64,000 bases of DNA. Source: Oryzias latipes (lineage: Eukaryota > Chordata > Actinopteri > Beloniformes > Adrianichthyidae). The DNA is taken from positions 14,010,829 to 14,074,828 of the forward strand of contig NC_019876.2 of the NCBI RefSeq assembly GCF_002234675.1. The letters are read 5' to 3'. Positions 38,410 through 53,455 of this stretch are shown here, in pieces (within the stretch, counting starts at the first letter, position 1; the number at the start of each line of letters is the position of its first letter). Below the pieces are notes generated by a model. That model saw only the letters and a list, made by a program, of their open reading frames with translations, did not search any database and was not told the origin of the DNA. The translations under genes and the position numbers were made by a program.

Positions 38410-39445
38410 CTATATCAGTGGTAGATCCTATCAGGTCTAGTGGTGTTCTCCAAGGTTCTGTTCTGGGACCCATTATTTTCATTTTCTAAATGATTCACCT
38501 TGGGAGACTCATCAGCAAATTTTCCCACATTTCTTATCATCTCTGTGCAGATGACATTCAGCTTTATTGCTCCTTTGATGAAAATAATTACAAAAATCTT
38601 TCTAATCTACTAGACTGCTTGGCCAGCATCAAAGTGTGGTTAAATGACAATCATTTATGTCTAAACCCTAATAAGACAGAGACATACATTTTGCCCCTGA
38701 TAATAAAATACCCTCCATCAAAAAAAAGTCAGTTTCAGGAATCTTGGTGTCTGCTTTGACAAATCTCTGTCTCTAGACTCTCAATCAAATCTACAGGTTA
38801 AAAAATGTTATCACCTGAGGAACGTTGTTAACTGAAAACAATTTTATCCCAGTCTGACCTAGATGTGATCATCCATGCTTTTATCTCTTCTCATTTAGAC
38901 TACTGTCATTCTCTTTATACATGATTTAACAAAGAGTCTCTTAAATGTCTTAAATTTTTCCCAAACTCTGCAGCAAGAAGTTTAATAAGCACAATAAGCT
39001 AAGGCTTCTTATTCAATTTAGAATAGATTTTTAGTTTACTTTTTAGAGCATTGCACGGACAAACCCCGAACTGTATTTCTAACCTCGTTACTCCCGACAC
39101 TCCTGCACTTCTAAGACTCTTTTATGTGTTTCCAAAACCCGTTTTAAAACTAGGGGAGACCTCGTCTTTCAGGCAGTCGCTCCCTGACTCTGTCTCTGTG
39201 CCAGATTGACTCAGTCGAGTGTTTTAAAACTCAAGACGTTTTTATTTAGAAAAGCTTTCAACTGACTTTTACTTGTGTTTTACTTTTGTTTCACTTATAT
39301 GCCTGAGTGGGTTTTATTGGGTTCTACCTTTAGACGCCCTGTCCCATGCTGTGATAATTCTCTGATTTTATCTTTTTTTAACATTGTGAGTCGCTCTCTG
39401 AAAAAAGGCGCTTTATAAATAAAAATTTACCTACTTACTTACTTA
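38410..39445 (+). mobile_element. 5'-truncated L2-like LINE
   Basis: The + strand shows a decayed reverse transcriptase: GVLQGSVLGP near 38440, then HLCADDIQLYCSF (the YADD-type catalytic motif with Tyr lost) and VWLNDNHLCLNPNKTE. Further remnants (FISSHLDYCHSL, then SRRFYLEKLST near 39230) follow in shifted frames. The 3' end has the L2 signature GGCGCTTTATAAATAAA and a CTTA tandem tail (39425-39445). Frameshifts and stops make it inactive. Confidence 0.75.
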
Positions 39446-40110
39446 ACCCATTGATTTTCTTTCCAGAACCTTGAAATTCGTTTTACGTATAGTAACTCAT
39501 TCGTTGCCCAGATGCTATGTGTCATGGTGATGTTGGAAGATCCGCGTTTCATCCTCAATGCTCTCGCTGATGGAAAGAGTCTTTTTGCCCCATTAATCTT
39601 TTCCTTAATACAGATCAGTGGTCCTTTAAAGAAAAGCTGCCTCAAATTATGATGTTTCCACCCCTCGTGCTTCTCAGTAGGCATGGGATGCAGCTCAGCA
39701 TTCTTCTGCCTCAAAACACCAGTGATGTTTGTATCAAAGAGTTCTATCTTGATTTCATCTGACCACATGACCTTCTCCCAATCCTCCTTTGGATCATCTA
39801 GCATATGGTCTCTAGCAAACTTGAGACAGTCTTTGACATGTGCTGGTTTACTCAGGGGGACCTCTGGAGAGATGCAGGATTTGTGTGTCACAATAATAAC
39901 CTTTGTTACTGAGGTCCCGGCTCTCTTCAGGCTCCCCAGTGTTGTTCTGGACTGTTGCCTCACCGTTCTCAAGCCCATTTGTTCCCCACCAGGTGAGATC
40001 TTGCTTGGAGCCCCATGTAGAGTCAGACAATCAGAGAACTTGTATTTCTCCCATTTTCTAATAACTGCTTCACGGTTCATCTGTTCTCACCATGCTGCTG
40101 GTTTGTTGTA
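39446..40110 (-). mobile_element. Degenerate Tc1-like transposon
   Basis: Minus strand 40080-39439 is open for 213 codons and reads as Tc1 transposase with gaps: EAVIRKWEKYK, GAPSKISP, RTVRQQSRTTLG, KFARDHMLDDPKEDWEKVMW, WSDEIKIELFDTN, KNAELHPMPTEKHEG, SARALRMKRG. The HTH and first catalytic Asp region are recognisable, but the central GGGNIMVWG block is lost and the C-terminal DDE residues are missing. The N-terminal methionine at 40080 is not the native start. Confidence 0.8.
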
Positions 40111-43100
40111 GACGGGTTCATCCCAGTCTAGTTCCGGTCTGGTTAAGGGTGTGGACAGGTGTCTTTAATCCAGATAACCAGTTCAAACAGGTGACATAAT
40201 TACAGGTAACCAATGGAAGAGCTTCTTAAAGTAGAAGAAACAGGTCTGTGAGGGACAATTCTTCAGACAGATTGCAGAATCAAACACTCTTTTTCATGAA
40301 AGTGCGACCCCTATGACTTCCACCTTGAATCCCTTTTAAAAACAAAACTTTAATCAGGTCAGTTCACCGTGTTCACCACTAGGTGGCTCTGTACAGAAGC
40401 AGAACCGCACATTTTTTCTGTTACTGTATGACCCAGCGTCACAACAGTTAAATACATGTATAAAATGTAGTTTAGTTATATTTAAAATTGGGGTCAAGTG
40501 GTAAAGTGGCTTTTTAACGGCCTTTACCCTTAGTTTGTCCAGTTTGGGAACGGTTTGGTGACATCACATGCATTCAAAGCGATGGCAAACACAGATAGAA
40601 AAAAACTATTAAAACTGTTTTTACTCAGTTTGCCGAAAGCTGACAAATGGGGTGAAAAAATGCATCCAAAAACACTTTTCTGATGTTAGTCTTTGAAGCA
40701 GATTTACAACTGAAGCAGCACGTGAAACTGGTTTTCCCTTAACTTTTGAAGTGGTGTCACTTACTTACATTCATTTGCAGACTCAGGCACCCTAAACGTT
40801 TGTTTCCTGAGGCTGCAATGATGCAAACATCTAAACTTTTTCCAAAAAGAGTGAAATAACTCAATTTATCTGGCCAAAAACCGACACATTTTTCATGTTT
40901 TCATTGCAACTTGAAATGAAAACTGGCTAGACAGATGTCATGTACATCAAAATATTTCACTTTGCTCAAAAAACCCTTTCAAAACATTCCTATAAATGAG
41001 CTGCAAAAAGGACCGGTAGTCAATTTAAGAGTACTACTTCGTCTAAAGTGAGGCAGTGTACTTGAAATGTACCTTTTATACACAATTCATGTATTATAAA
41101 CCTAAAAAGTTCCAATTTAGTCTGAGGAAGTGTTCAACTGCCATACTTCCTACATGTACATAGTCTATACCGGTAGTAACCTTGCTATACTCATACTCCA
41201 GTAAACTGTTTAGACCGCAGAGTTTACCACTTTTTGCTGAGGGGTACCTTGTTACCAAATGGCCGGATTATGTAGATCACTGAGAGTTTTAACCTTTGCC
41301 TCAACGTGAGCAATCAGTATCTTAATCTGCTCACTAGATTAGCAGACAGGATTACCCTAATTAATGAAAAAGGGGGCTAATTATAATTCTGGCTGCCGTC
41401 CTGGGAGTCCTGAACTGCAACGACCTCGCAATTTTCTTTTCTTACTGCACCTTTAACCCTCATATTGTGTTCAGGTCCAAAATGACCCCTAAAAAAAAAT
41501 AAACTGGTCCAATTTGACCCAAAAATAAGGGTTGAACAAAAACGTTGACGCTGCCACTTACTCAAAAACTCACCAAAATATGCACGCACCTAATACTCTG
41601 GTGAAAATGAATTTCTGGTAGAGTGACCCCCCAAAATAAAAAGAATACATCACAGCTGGTAAAACTGTAACAAAACATTAATAGGGCCAGCCATTGTGTC
41701 AGGGACATCCAAAGGAGGTTAAATTTTGGGATGGCCACAGGACTCACGGCTCGGTGACCATTTTGTTGCAAAGTGTGAAATTTGGCAACTTTCACACAAT
41801 GTGGGAAAAGAAACCTTTAGTTTGAGCAATCTTTAAAAAATTTCCCCTACAGCATAAATCTACAACCACAACTTAAATTTCTTTTACCTTTGACCTTAGA
41901 AAAAATACATCATCCTAATTTTTCCTTGAAAACAATCGTCTTTAGTACTTTGTAGAAATTTAAACTCCTCCTTGAATTATTGCCTCCTAGCTCCTAAAGC
42001 ATGGGAAGCTACTTGGGGGAAAAAAAATGCTCTTTTTAAAGTTTAAACCTTTTGAACAGTGTTGTGTGGCGAGTTCACAAAAGTTGTGTTTCCCCACTCC
42101 ACACACATTTTTTTGCCAAAATGCTGTCACAATTTAATGCATGAGTCCCTGGCTTAAGATGAACAAAACAGTATGAAAATATCAGGAATGTGGGTGTGGT
42201 TAACACAATCCCCTCCGTTGCCAAGGAAATGCAAAAGTTCACTTTTGAGGATTCTTCTAAAAATTACATAGATGTGTTTGTCACCTCCAGCTGACCAAAA
42301 AATAATTAGGTTGCTATGGAGATAAACCAATAGAAAAGCCGCCATTTTGAAATAAGTGTTTTAGTTAATGAATTTGCAGCTCTGACCAGGGTGGCAGGGG
42401 CAGAAGGGGGAGGGTGAGGGGCGTGTAGCTGCTGCTCGGCCAGTGAAGGCGGGTCAAGGCGGGGTGGTGAGGGGGGGTGACGGGTAGCAACATCCAACAG
42501 CTTTGATTAGGACATTCTAACCAGACCAGCAAACAAACCAGAAAAGCAACATTATAGCCAAGTTTGTCCACCTTGTTTTCTCTTTCAAAAAGCAATTAAA
42601 TGATAAGAATTAGCGGGGAAGTGGTCAAATTCAAAGTATTGCTGTAGAGCGATATCCAAAAGATCCCTAACCTTTTGTTAACTCTTCGTTGCTGCTGTGC
42701 ACTGGGTAGAAACGTGGCGTGAAGTGCAGCCGCCTGTGGGGTTCAGGCAGCCAGCAATGAGATCTAATCGTTCCTTAAGTGGCCAGACCGACAACTTTTG
42801 AGCAAACACAGATGAAGAGATAAGAGATTCTATCACAAAAGGTTTTTTTGTGTGTTTTAGAATGAAAACAACCTAAATGTTGCACAAGAATACACATACA
42901 TTTTAGTGCAGAAAAAGGGTTGCAATGGCGGAGGGAAAAAGTGCTCCTAAAATAGCAGATTAAGCAGGGACCTAAAGTGGGGGAGGGGGTCTTCTGCTAG
43001 TCCCCCCCCCCCTCTTAGAGGAGCCTTCAGTTTAGTATGCAGAGAAAAGTGATGGTGCAGGATATGATGTGGATTGCTGCTTTCATGTGGCAGGTCAGCG

Positions 43101-43200
43101 TATTTCCATCTCCGCCTTTGATTCTGACTCAGACGTTGGGCTTTGTTTTGCTCCAAGCTGCAGGCTTGAGCTGCTCGCTCCTGCATGACTCCAGATAAAG
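40111..43200. other. Intergenic DNA between the Tc1 copy and msantd1
   Basis: About 41030-41175 shares text with 48205-48370 (AATTTAGTCTGA-GAAGT, ATACTTCCTAC), so part is a dispersed repeat. 41450-41530 contains the GACCC/GGGTC-rich type of fish repeat. No coding gene, tRNA or rRNA is recognised. Confidence 0.5.
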
Positions 43201-43233
43201 CAAATCCTTCCTCTCAAAACGACTTGTCTATTA

Positions 43234-45660
<2,427 letters not shown>

Positions 45661-48200
45661 GGTGTTAGGATTTATAGAATGAGATGTAAGGAATTAGTTC
45701 AATAATGGAAGAGCTTTTTTTTTTAATTACTTTTTTGCAATAGTTAAGATTCAATCCATTTAGTATAGATATGCATTGAAATAGGCTTTTTACAGTTTTA
45801 GAGGATGCTAGTAGATTACTAGAGAATCGTTAGTTCAATCTCTGTAAATAAGCGTGTTGATATTCCAACTTCTAAAAGTCAGATACTGTAGACAGAGCAG
45901 CAGATCTTGTCTAAGCGTTCTTCATCGTGCATGGATAATCACGTTAGGGAGGCAAAGTGCCAAAACAACCAATTTTCTACATAATAAACTAGGAATTTAG
46001 GCAGCAATTCCGCTGTCACTGAACTCAATGGTAAGAATGAGTCAAAAGAGAGCCCGAAGCTTGTGATCACCAGAGAAAATGCTATTTTCAAGTTTTTTTT
46101 TCCTTGTACAGCCTTATTTATATCTATTAAAAATTGTTATACAAAAACTGTTTCAGATTTGGATGAGACTTTGATGAGACCAAGCGACTCATCATTGATT
46201 GCACAATCTTACTGTAACTTAAGAAAAAGAACACAACCATAAGACACAAGGTGATTAATACGAGGAGTTTTATTGCCAGCTTACAAAGAATTTTTTTTAA
46301 CCTAAAGTCGTAAACTTACGAGAAAAAAGTCACAACTAGTAAATTATGAGAATAAAGCCTTGAATTTAAATCTTCAAATCTCATATATTTACAAGAAAAA
46401 AGTCGTAAATTAACGTGAAAAAAACCCAAAGTTGTCTGTTTATCGGAGCCTAGCTTGAAGATGAAAGACGTGGAGCATTTTTGAGAGGCTTTATTTCTGA
46501 ACAGGTTTCAAAAACAAAGAAACTCTGAATCTTTTGGCGACTCAAAATCAAATCTTTTTTAGTGTAGCCAGCTTTCCGGGGTTCGGTGTCGGTAAAGCTG
46601 AGTTTCATCAGTAAAATCAGGAGCTCAGAGACACATTTGGATGTAGAGGACTGCTACTTTATTCTGCCATCATTATTCACATACCCAGAAGTCCATTTGT
46701 CTCAATACATCATGAACCTGTCATGCGCAGAATGCCAAAGCGGAAGGAAAACAGTGCTACAAACTACCTCTCTTCCAGATGAAACGTCCCGTTTCAACAT
46801 AAAAACAACAAAGATAAATAAAAATGGTCTGCTATATTAGCAGAAGAACCTTCCAAATGCCTAAAAGTGCTCCTCCTCAGACATTCATTCAGTTCACCTG
46901 GTCAACTAAGTTTAGTCGGTCTGCTCTGCTGCTGAGCGGCGTTCACTTGCTGCTGCACTGTATGCTGACTTTGACTTTAATCTCATAAATGTACGAGTTT
47001 AAATCTCGTAATTTTACTTATTATTATTTCTTTTTGGTGGCCCTAAAACTCCGTTGTAGCTTAAGACTCAAATACCTTACTTGAAATTTTTCATTTTGTT
47101 CAGCATTTCATCCTGGATAGATATGACATGTTTGAAGGCCATGTCACCTAGCTACTACTTACATTTTGTACATTTTCCGCATATGGAGTTTCGGTTTCTT
47201 GTAAGACATGCGTGATATGAGTAAATTACAAGGGTTTTTTTGCGTATGTCAATGTGCAGAGATTTCCATCGAGGTTTTTGGGCTCACAGGCCAAACGTGA
47301 ATTCGGTTTTGGGCTGTTCAAACGTATTAGTTGGTTAAGAATTATGTCGTTTACGTAGTTTATACGCACTTATTACGTAAATCTTATGCAATTGTCGTTT
47401 TTGCGAGATGTATACGCAAATTTATGATTTTCCACGACCGTTCCATGTAAGTCTAACAGACTTTTCACGCATGTTCCACCGATGTGCACATATCACATTC
47501 AAATTACATAATTGATGCACAAACGACTAATGAATTGCATATCAAAAGTACAATAATCACACACGGTTCATGTTCTACGGGTGTTTATGTGCTCTTTGCC
47601 TGGTTTATTCAGACTTTATTCACATACAGACCACATCTTTTCTCACTTTTTCCACGTTTATTCACGAATGAGCAATCGTCATCCGTGCAATATGCGCAAA
47701 ATGTACGTAGTAGCTGTGTGACACGGCCCATTGATAGTAGCATTATTAGAGACGCAGATGCCTTTTTTTTTTGTTTTAAACGCGCATTAGAATTACTTCA
47801 GCATGGAGCCAAAAGTGTCCGTTTTATACATAGTTTTACACATATACATGAAAAAAAAACTTTTCCTTTGTAAACAAAGTTGAATTAAAAAAAAAAAAAG
47901 ATATTTATTTTAACCAATCAGTGCATTATATTGCAAGATCATGCAGAACACTGAAGGACCTGTATATTAATAAACCTGATGTCACATGGTGTTAAGTCAA
48001 CTAAAACATATCCTTCCCTCCTCTTGAGAACTATAAACCTGACTGCAGGTGTGGTGAAACCAAACAGCCGCTGCAGCCCTTTGACCATCAGACTTATTGG
48101 TTCCAGTAGACAGTAGGGAAACAGTGCTGTGAGGAAATCAGATGTGACTGTGAAGTTATTAATCGACACTAATTAAACTTTTTGGATTAAAATGTTTGTA
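45661..48200. other. Intergenic DNA after msantd1
   Basis: 46280-46430 and 46975-47010 contain inverted GTAAA-TTACGAG-type AT-rich repeats (AAGTCGTAAA, CTCGTAATTT), probably a MITE. No gene is recognised. ATATAT-rich stretches near 44885-45005 are inside the preceding msantd1 intron. Confidence 0.45.
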
Positions 48201-48225
48201 ATCTATCTACATTTTACAAAGTAAC

Positions 48226-49657
48226 CCTTAGCAAAAAGCAGTCCATTTAAGTGTACTACAGGTATACTAAAAGTAAGGCAGTACACTACAGTTTACTTTT
48301 TATATATTGTAAACTAAAAATGTTCAAATTTAGTCTGAAGAAGTATTCTCTTAGTATACTTCCTACTCTATGTGCAGATGGTCTATAGCAGGAGTCTATA
48401 ACCTTCACATGTGGCTCTTATGCCCCTATATTGCAGCTCTTTAAATTGAAAGAAAAGTTTTTAATTTATAAAAGTAACTGTAAAGTAAATAAATTAAGTA
48501 AAAATGAAGTCAAGTACCTCAAACTATTCATTCACAAACCGTTCTGAAGTGTGAATTACCCATGACATGTTTGTTTATTAGAGGTTGTAACATCCTTTTG
48601 CTTGTTGAATGGTTTATAGGTTTAGTTTTGCTTAGATTCTTGATTTTGTTTGCACCAATAAAAAGTAAAAAGGAACAAATAAACAGTCGAACTTAAACAT
48701 TTAGACAGATTTTTGTGTTGCGCAGCACAGTAAATCAACTGGAGGTCACTAAGCACAACCAGAATTAAGGTGCACTGGATTATGAAGAGGATTATCTATT
48801 TTTGAACAAATTCAAGGATTTTAAAGACCCACTCCAATCATATTTTGATCTATTGTATCAGCCCAGTAATCTTTTAATAACAATTGTGGCATTTTCAAGC
48901 AAAATAAAAAATCCTGTGTTATTTTCTAGGGCATAGTTTCTGCAGGGTGGCAGGAGTTAATTAAAATTCACCTCTGAGTGTTGGTGCAAAGTTTCCCATC
49001 ATCCCTTTGTTTACACTGTCTATGGCACGGACACATTGTGCCTTTTCAACTTTTAATTGCAGGTCATCTTTGGTTTTCATGAGCAGATGAGGTTAGTGCC
49101 CAGCCTGTTTGTAGTTTCTTGTTTCTTTGCTTCATGTACACAACATAGCTCATAAAACAATTAGCATAAAAACAGGAAAAATTAGAACGAAAAACACCCT
49201 TTGACTGTACGAAAAAAACTAAATGAAAAACACCTGTTGTTTTTTTTACTGCAATATGTTTCCATAATTACATTACTCATTTTTATATTTGAGATGATTC
49301 TATGTGGCACAGAGAGTCTTTTATTTTGAAAGGAAGTCTTGTGAATGTCAAAAAACTATAAACTATTTAATATGACTTTTTTTCATTAAAATAACATTTT
49401 TATTTATATTTTATTCCTAAAAACATTGTTTATAAATATTTATAATAATAACAATAACATAAATACAAAGCAGTGTTTTAATTTTCTAAAGGGTGAATGA
49501 AGTAAGGCTTCCTGGCTCCTATGGTCAGTGAGAAAACGGCCCAAATGGCTCTGTAAGTGTTAAAAATGGCAGAACCCTGTTCTGTGGTACACTTGCTATA
49601 CTTACACTCAAGTATACTTCAAAAAATCAACTTCAAGTGTACTACTTTTTGCCAAGG
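48226..49657. mobile_element. Nested cluster of three transposon remnants
   Basis: Outer ends CCTTAGCAAAAAGCAGT (near 48226) and GTACTACTTTTTGCCAAGG (to about 49656) are inverted and bordered by TA, a Tc1/mariner-like pair. Inside, CAGGAGTCTATAACC (about 48388) and GGCAGAACCCTG (about 49578) look like hAT ends, with familiar GTGGCTCTTATG and GGCCCAAATGGCTCT blocks. Within that, a piggyBac-family copy starts at the TTAA at 48821. No coding capacity. Confidence 0.5.
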
Positions 49658-49849
49658 TAGGCTTCTGTATTGACAAGTGTTGACCAAAATAAATAGTTTC
49701 CGGTGTGGGTGACGTCATACTTTGAAAGGGACAACATACGGAAAAGGCCAAACTTTTAAATTTCACGTCCAGCATGAAGCTAAAGGTTGTCAACCGCCGT
49801 TAGCATCAGCCAATAGAGTCACCCAGACCTTTTAAATATCGAACCTGAC

Positions 49850-50140
49850 AGGCGCGCTGATTGGTCAGAGGGACGCACGACGTCCCCGCGAGACGTTACG
49901 CTGTCATGGTTACCTTGAAAGACGCTTTGTGAGCTGAGCGGCGAGTCAATGGAGGTAGGCGGAGCTCTCGCGCGGCGGCGGCGTGGAAGTTAGGACGACG
50001 GAATCACGGCAACGAAAAGTTGTTATTAGGGGGGGGGGTGGAAAGTAAACATTTAGAGTAAAAAGTAGGTCTTTTTTTATATAAAAATGTAGCTTTTTCT
50101 TTGTTTTTCTCCTTGAACTTTCAGCTCCGGAACAGGTAAA
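49850..50140 (+). promoter_or_regulatory. CpG-rich candidate rgs12 promoter and first exon
   Basis: A CpG-dense island in AT-rich surroundings. It has an inverted CCAAT box (GATTGGTC at 49859-49866) and GC-rich text (CTCGCGCGGCGGCGGCG near 49967). Two donor-like sites follow, GGAG/GTAGGC near 49950 and GAACAG/GTAAAA near 50134. It is the only promoter-like sequence upstream of the first rgs12 coding exon, which has its own acceptor at 53404, so an untranslated first exon is expected here. Confidence 0.5.
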
Positions 50141-51650
50141 ACAGCAAGTTTGTTTTTAGTCGGTTGTTTAAAAAATGTTGGTTTACACGTAAAATACAGT
50201 TGTTAACTTTTTTACGACAGTGAGGTTTAAAAACAGCTACTAGCTTAGTTTAGCTTACAGGTTTTGAATAAAGTTATTAGAACGACACTAAAAACTCGGG
50301 GTGTATTAAGAGCCGAGGAGTTTGGTGCCATCTGGCACTTTGTTTGTGGAGGGTGGAGGGGTGGAGGTGAGAAAGATGCAAGCTGTGTTTGGACAGAAAC
50401 GCGACCTCTGTAGGGAATCTGACAGCTAATTGCTAAAATAAGATGGATGTGACTTTTGTTACCCTGTTATTAAATGATTTCGTTAAGCAGGTGATGGGAA
50501 AACCAGGAGTTTCAGACACGTACACCATTGAACATGGATAAGGACTGACAGCATAACAAAATTTTAGTCACACCTTATGGGGAAAAAGAAGAATTTTAAA
50601 TATTAAAAAAGTATTCAACGAGAGGGGTTTCACTGACTAAATAAAACTATATCTACTTATTTTAGGATTATAAATTAATTGCATATATTTTTATATTCTA
50701 AAAACGTAGTAGCAATGCAGTGCCATAAATGACCCTGAATAGGGGTTAATCACCCCTATTTCTTTACGGAAATTGGACTGTTCCAAATGTCGATACGGTA
50801 GGAACCATTGATATGGGTACGAGTAGTCCAAAAAAACTTTTAAACAAGGGGTTTCTGATTAATCAAAACATATAGTTTACTCAAAAAAATGTTATAACCT
50901 ATTCAAGCATAATCAATTCCACAGTGTAGGATTTTTGCAAAAAAAATGTTTTAAGAATAAAAAATTGATAGTCGTAGCAGCAACAGGTTGTGCCCTTATC
51001 AGGGAACAGATACCCTGACATAAAGAAAGTGGACTGTTCCAAAAATTGATATATATTGATATAACGAACGAACGAATAGGCTTACTTTTAAAAAGTATGT
51101 AAATAAAAGTGTTTCAGATTAACAGACACATAAAGTTGACCAAGTAAAAAAAAGTTACGGTGGTGTATTCTAAAAAAACAAAAAAAACAAGTCTAGTTTC
51201 ATTTTTAAAAACTGTACCTGAAATATGGGCTCCTTTTGAAGTAAACTGGAGTGTTACAAAAGTTGAACTGCGGTAAAAGCTTTACTTCAATGAAGTATTT
51301 AAAGGAAGGGGTTTCAGATGAACAAAAACATATTTTTGACTGTAAATAGACCAAAATAGCGATTCAGTACCCCTATTCAATAAAAATGGACTCCACCAAA
51401 AATCTCACTGAGATAGTTGTTTAAAGAAATATCAAGGTTAAAGTTAAAATTAGTAATTCAACATTTATGAGTTCAAAAGTAACTTCAAAGGTTTTTACAA
51501 GTAGTTTTCACATATTTAATTATTTAGTCCAAAACTGGTGGAATGAAAATCATTTACAATTTTGAGATATTGAGATTAGGTTTTGAATTATGGTACTTCT
51601 TAAAAAAGAGGTACCGTATTTATTTCAGATTCATTGCGTTTGGAGTATCG
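50141..51650 (+). other. rgs12 intron 1, first part
   Basis: AT-rich DNA. It includes loosely repeated paragraphs around 50620, 50830, 51080 and 51290 (AAAGGGGTTTC-AGATTAA-CAAAAACATA type text followed by CCC/TATT...GGACTGTTCCAAAA), which look like an old tandem or internal duplication of about 220-260 bp. No gene. Confidence 0.45.
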
Positions 51651-51670
51651 ACAATCACCCTGATTCTTTC

Positions 51671-51897
51671 TTCTTCTTCTTCCACTTTCGGCTTCTCCCA
51701 TCAGGGGTCGCCACAGCGAACAAGTCGCATGGTAAATTTGGCAATGTTTTACGCCGGATGCCCTTCCTGACGCAACCTTCTCAAACCGGGCTTGGAACCG
51801 GCAGAGGTAGAGAAGGGAACAGGGAGCAGCCCGGAGTCGAACCCGGGTTTCACGGACGGAAGGCGCCGCAAACCAGCACGAGCTAAACTGGCTCCCT
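51671..51897 (-). mobile_element. tRNA-derived SINE with 18-bp target duplication
   Basis: Read on the minus strand it starts near 51897 with a tRNA-like head containing an A-box-like TAGCTCGTGCTGG and a B-box GGTTCGACTCC. It continues through a CTGACGCAAC/GCCGGATGCC body region (as seen on the + strand) and ends in a GAA-rich tail (TTCTTCTTCTTC on +). Flanks are identical 18-mers AATCACCCTGATTCTTTC at 51653-51670 and 51898-51915, proof of recent retroposition. Confidence 0.85.
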
Positions 51898-51915
51898 AAT
51901 CACCCTGATTCTTTC

Positions 51916-52935
51916 AATGTGGGAAAAAAAACTCAGATTCACCAAATAAATACCCAATAAATAATTAACGAAGGTGCAACATCAGTATGAAATAAACACA
52001 ACAAGGACTAAATAAAAATAAGACATTCAGTGTACACAGGTGCTGTAGTCCATGTTAATGTGCAGCAATGCAAAGTCCAGTTCACAGTTATTTCGAAGTG
52101 GATATGGTTATTGTGGAGAAAGTGTGGGGATAGTATATACAGTCTGATGGGATATGAAGCAGGGGATATTTATGATTTTACTGTTTCAGTAATAACAAGG
52201 CCGATGTGTACAGTAAATAATACCAATATTTAAACTTTTTTTTCTTTTGTTGAAGAAATTATATGAAGTCTTGAATGCTTTTGAACTAAAAGTGCAGTGT
52301 TTCTCTTAAATGTTTTTTTGTTTTTGTTTTTACCACACAGTACATCAGTGATGCTTTACATATCAAACTGCAATGTTTTTTGTCTCTTAAGTAAAAAAAA
52401 AATGATTGCAGGAGCTCCTAATTAAACTTTAATACTATAGGATACTTTGTAGTGGCCAATGCAAACATTTAGTTTTTGATGCTAACGTCGATGACACTGT
52501 TAAAATATCATTGTGCATTGCTAGAATAAAACGAAAAACAGAGAATAAGGTAGTACACAATAACAGCCCACTGTAACTAAGAATTGTTGTGTTTTTTTCA
52601 AGAAAAATCTACACAAGTAATAGTAGAAAATACAAAGCTGTAGACTAGTACTAAAAGTTGTTTTTTAGTAAATTGTACTGTTTTTTTTACCTTTCTGCGT
52701 TTTATGTGAATTATCCAAATTAAAAAGTCACAGCAAAGTGCTGCTAAGCTCATTAAAAGGATTATCACTAATTCATCTAGATAATGTTGTTCCTGTTACT
52801 GCATTTTCCATCGTTTTTAGTTTGTTTAAAATGCGTTTGAAGTGCACATATATGCAGATAGTCCTTTTCACGTTTTCAACATGCAAAGTCTGCAGTATAT
52901 ACTGTATACTGTAGTATCTGTATATATGTGTGTAC

Positions 52936-53004
<69 letters not shown>

Positions 53005-53404
53005 GTGTGTGTGTGTGTCTGTGTGTATCATGAGTTTAAATGATTCTTATAGTTTAAATGAGCTAAATTGTTACAAAATATCAATTTGACCTCAAGGGCA
53101 ACAGTTGAAGACACCAGTAATGTGACTCCTGTGTGTAGAAAATGACGGCGTCCTATTTGCATAAAACAGACTGAACTTACGGTATTTCATTTGGTTAAAG
53201 CCAGAAGTAAAGCATTTTCTATGGTGACGTCACACTCACTTGGTCTAGTTGACATGAGAACAAGAAAGGACTTAGAACATTAAACATTGAGCAAATTCTT
53301 AAATCTCTGAGGCTCACTCTCATGTTTTCCATACAAATATTTATGTTTTTTCTCATATTTTTTGGTGTAAAACTCTTAATCTTTGATCTTCCTTTTTCCT
53401 GTAG
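51916..53404 (+). other. rgs12 intron 1, last part
   Basis: Contains a TA array (about 52937-53002) followed by a TG run, and at 53217-53257 a fragment of the repeat from the window start. It ends in acceptor TTTTTCCTGTAG (53404). No exon is recognised. Confidence 0.6.
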
Positions 53405-53455
53405 AATGACAACAGAGTAGTGTGGACTCTCACACGCTGAAATCCTGCAACAAAA

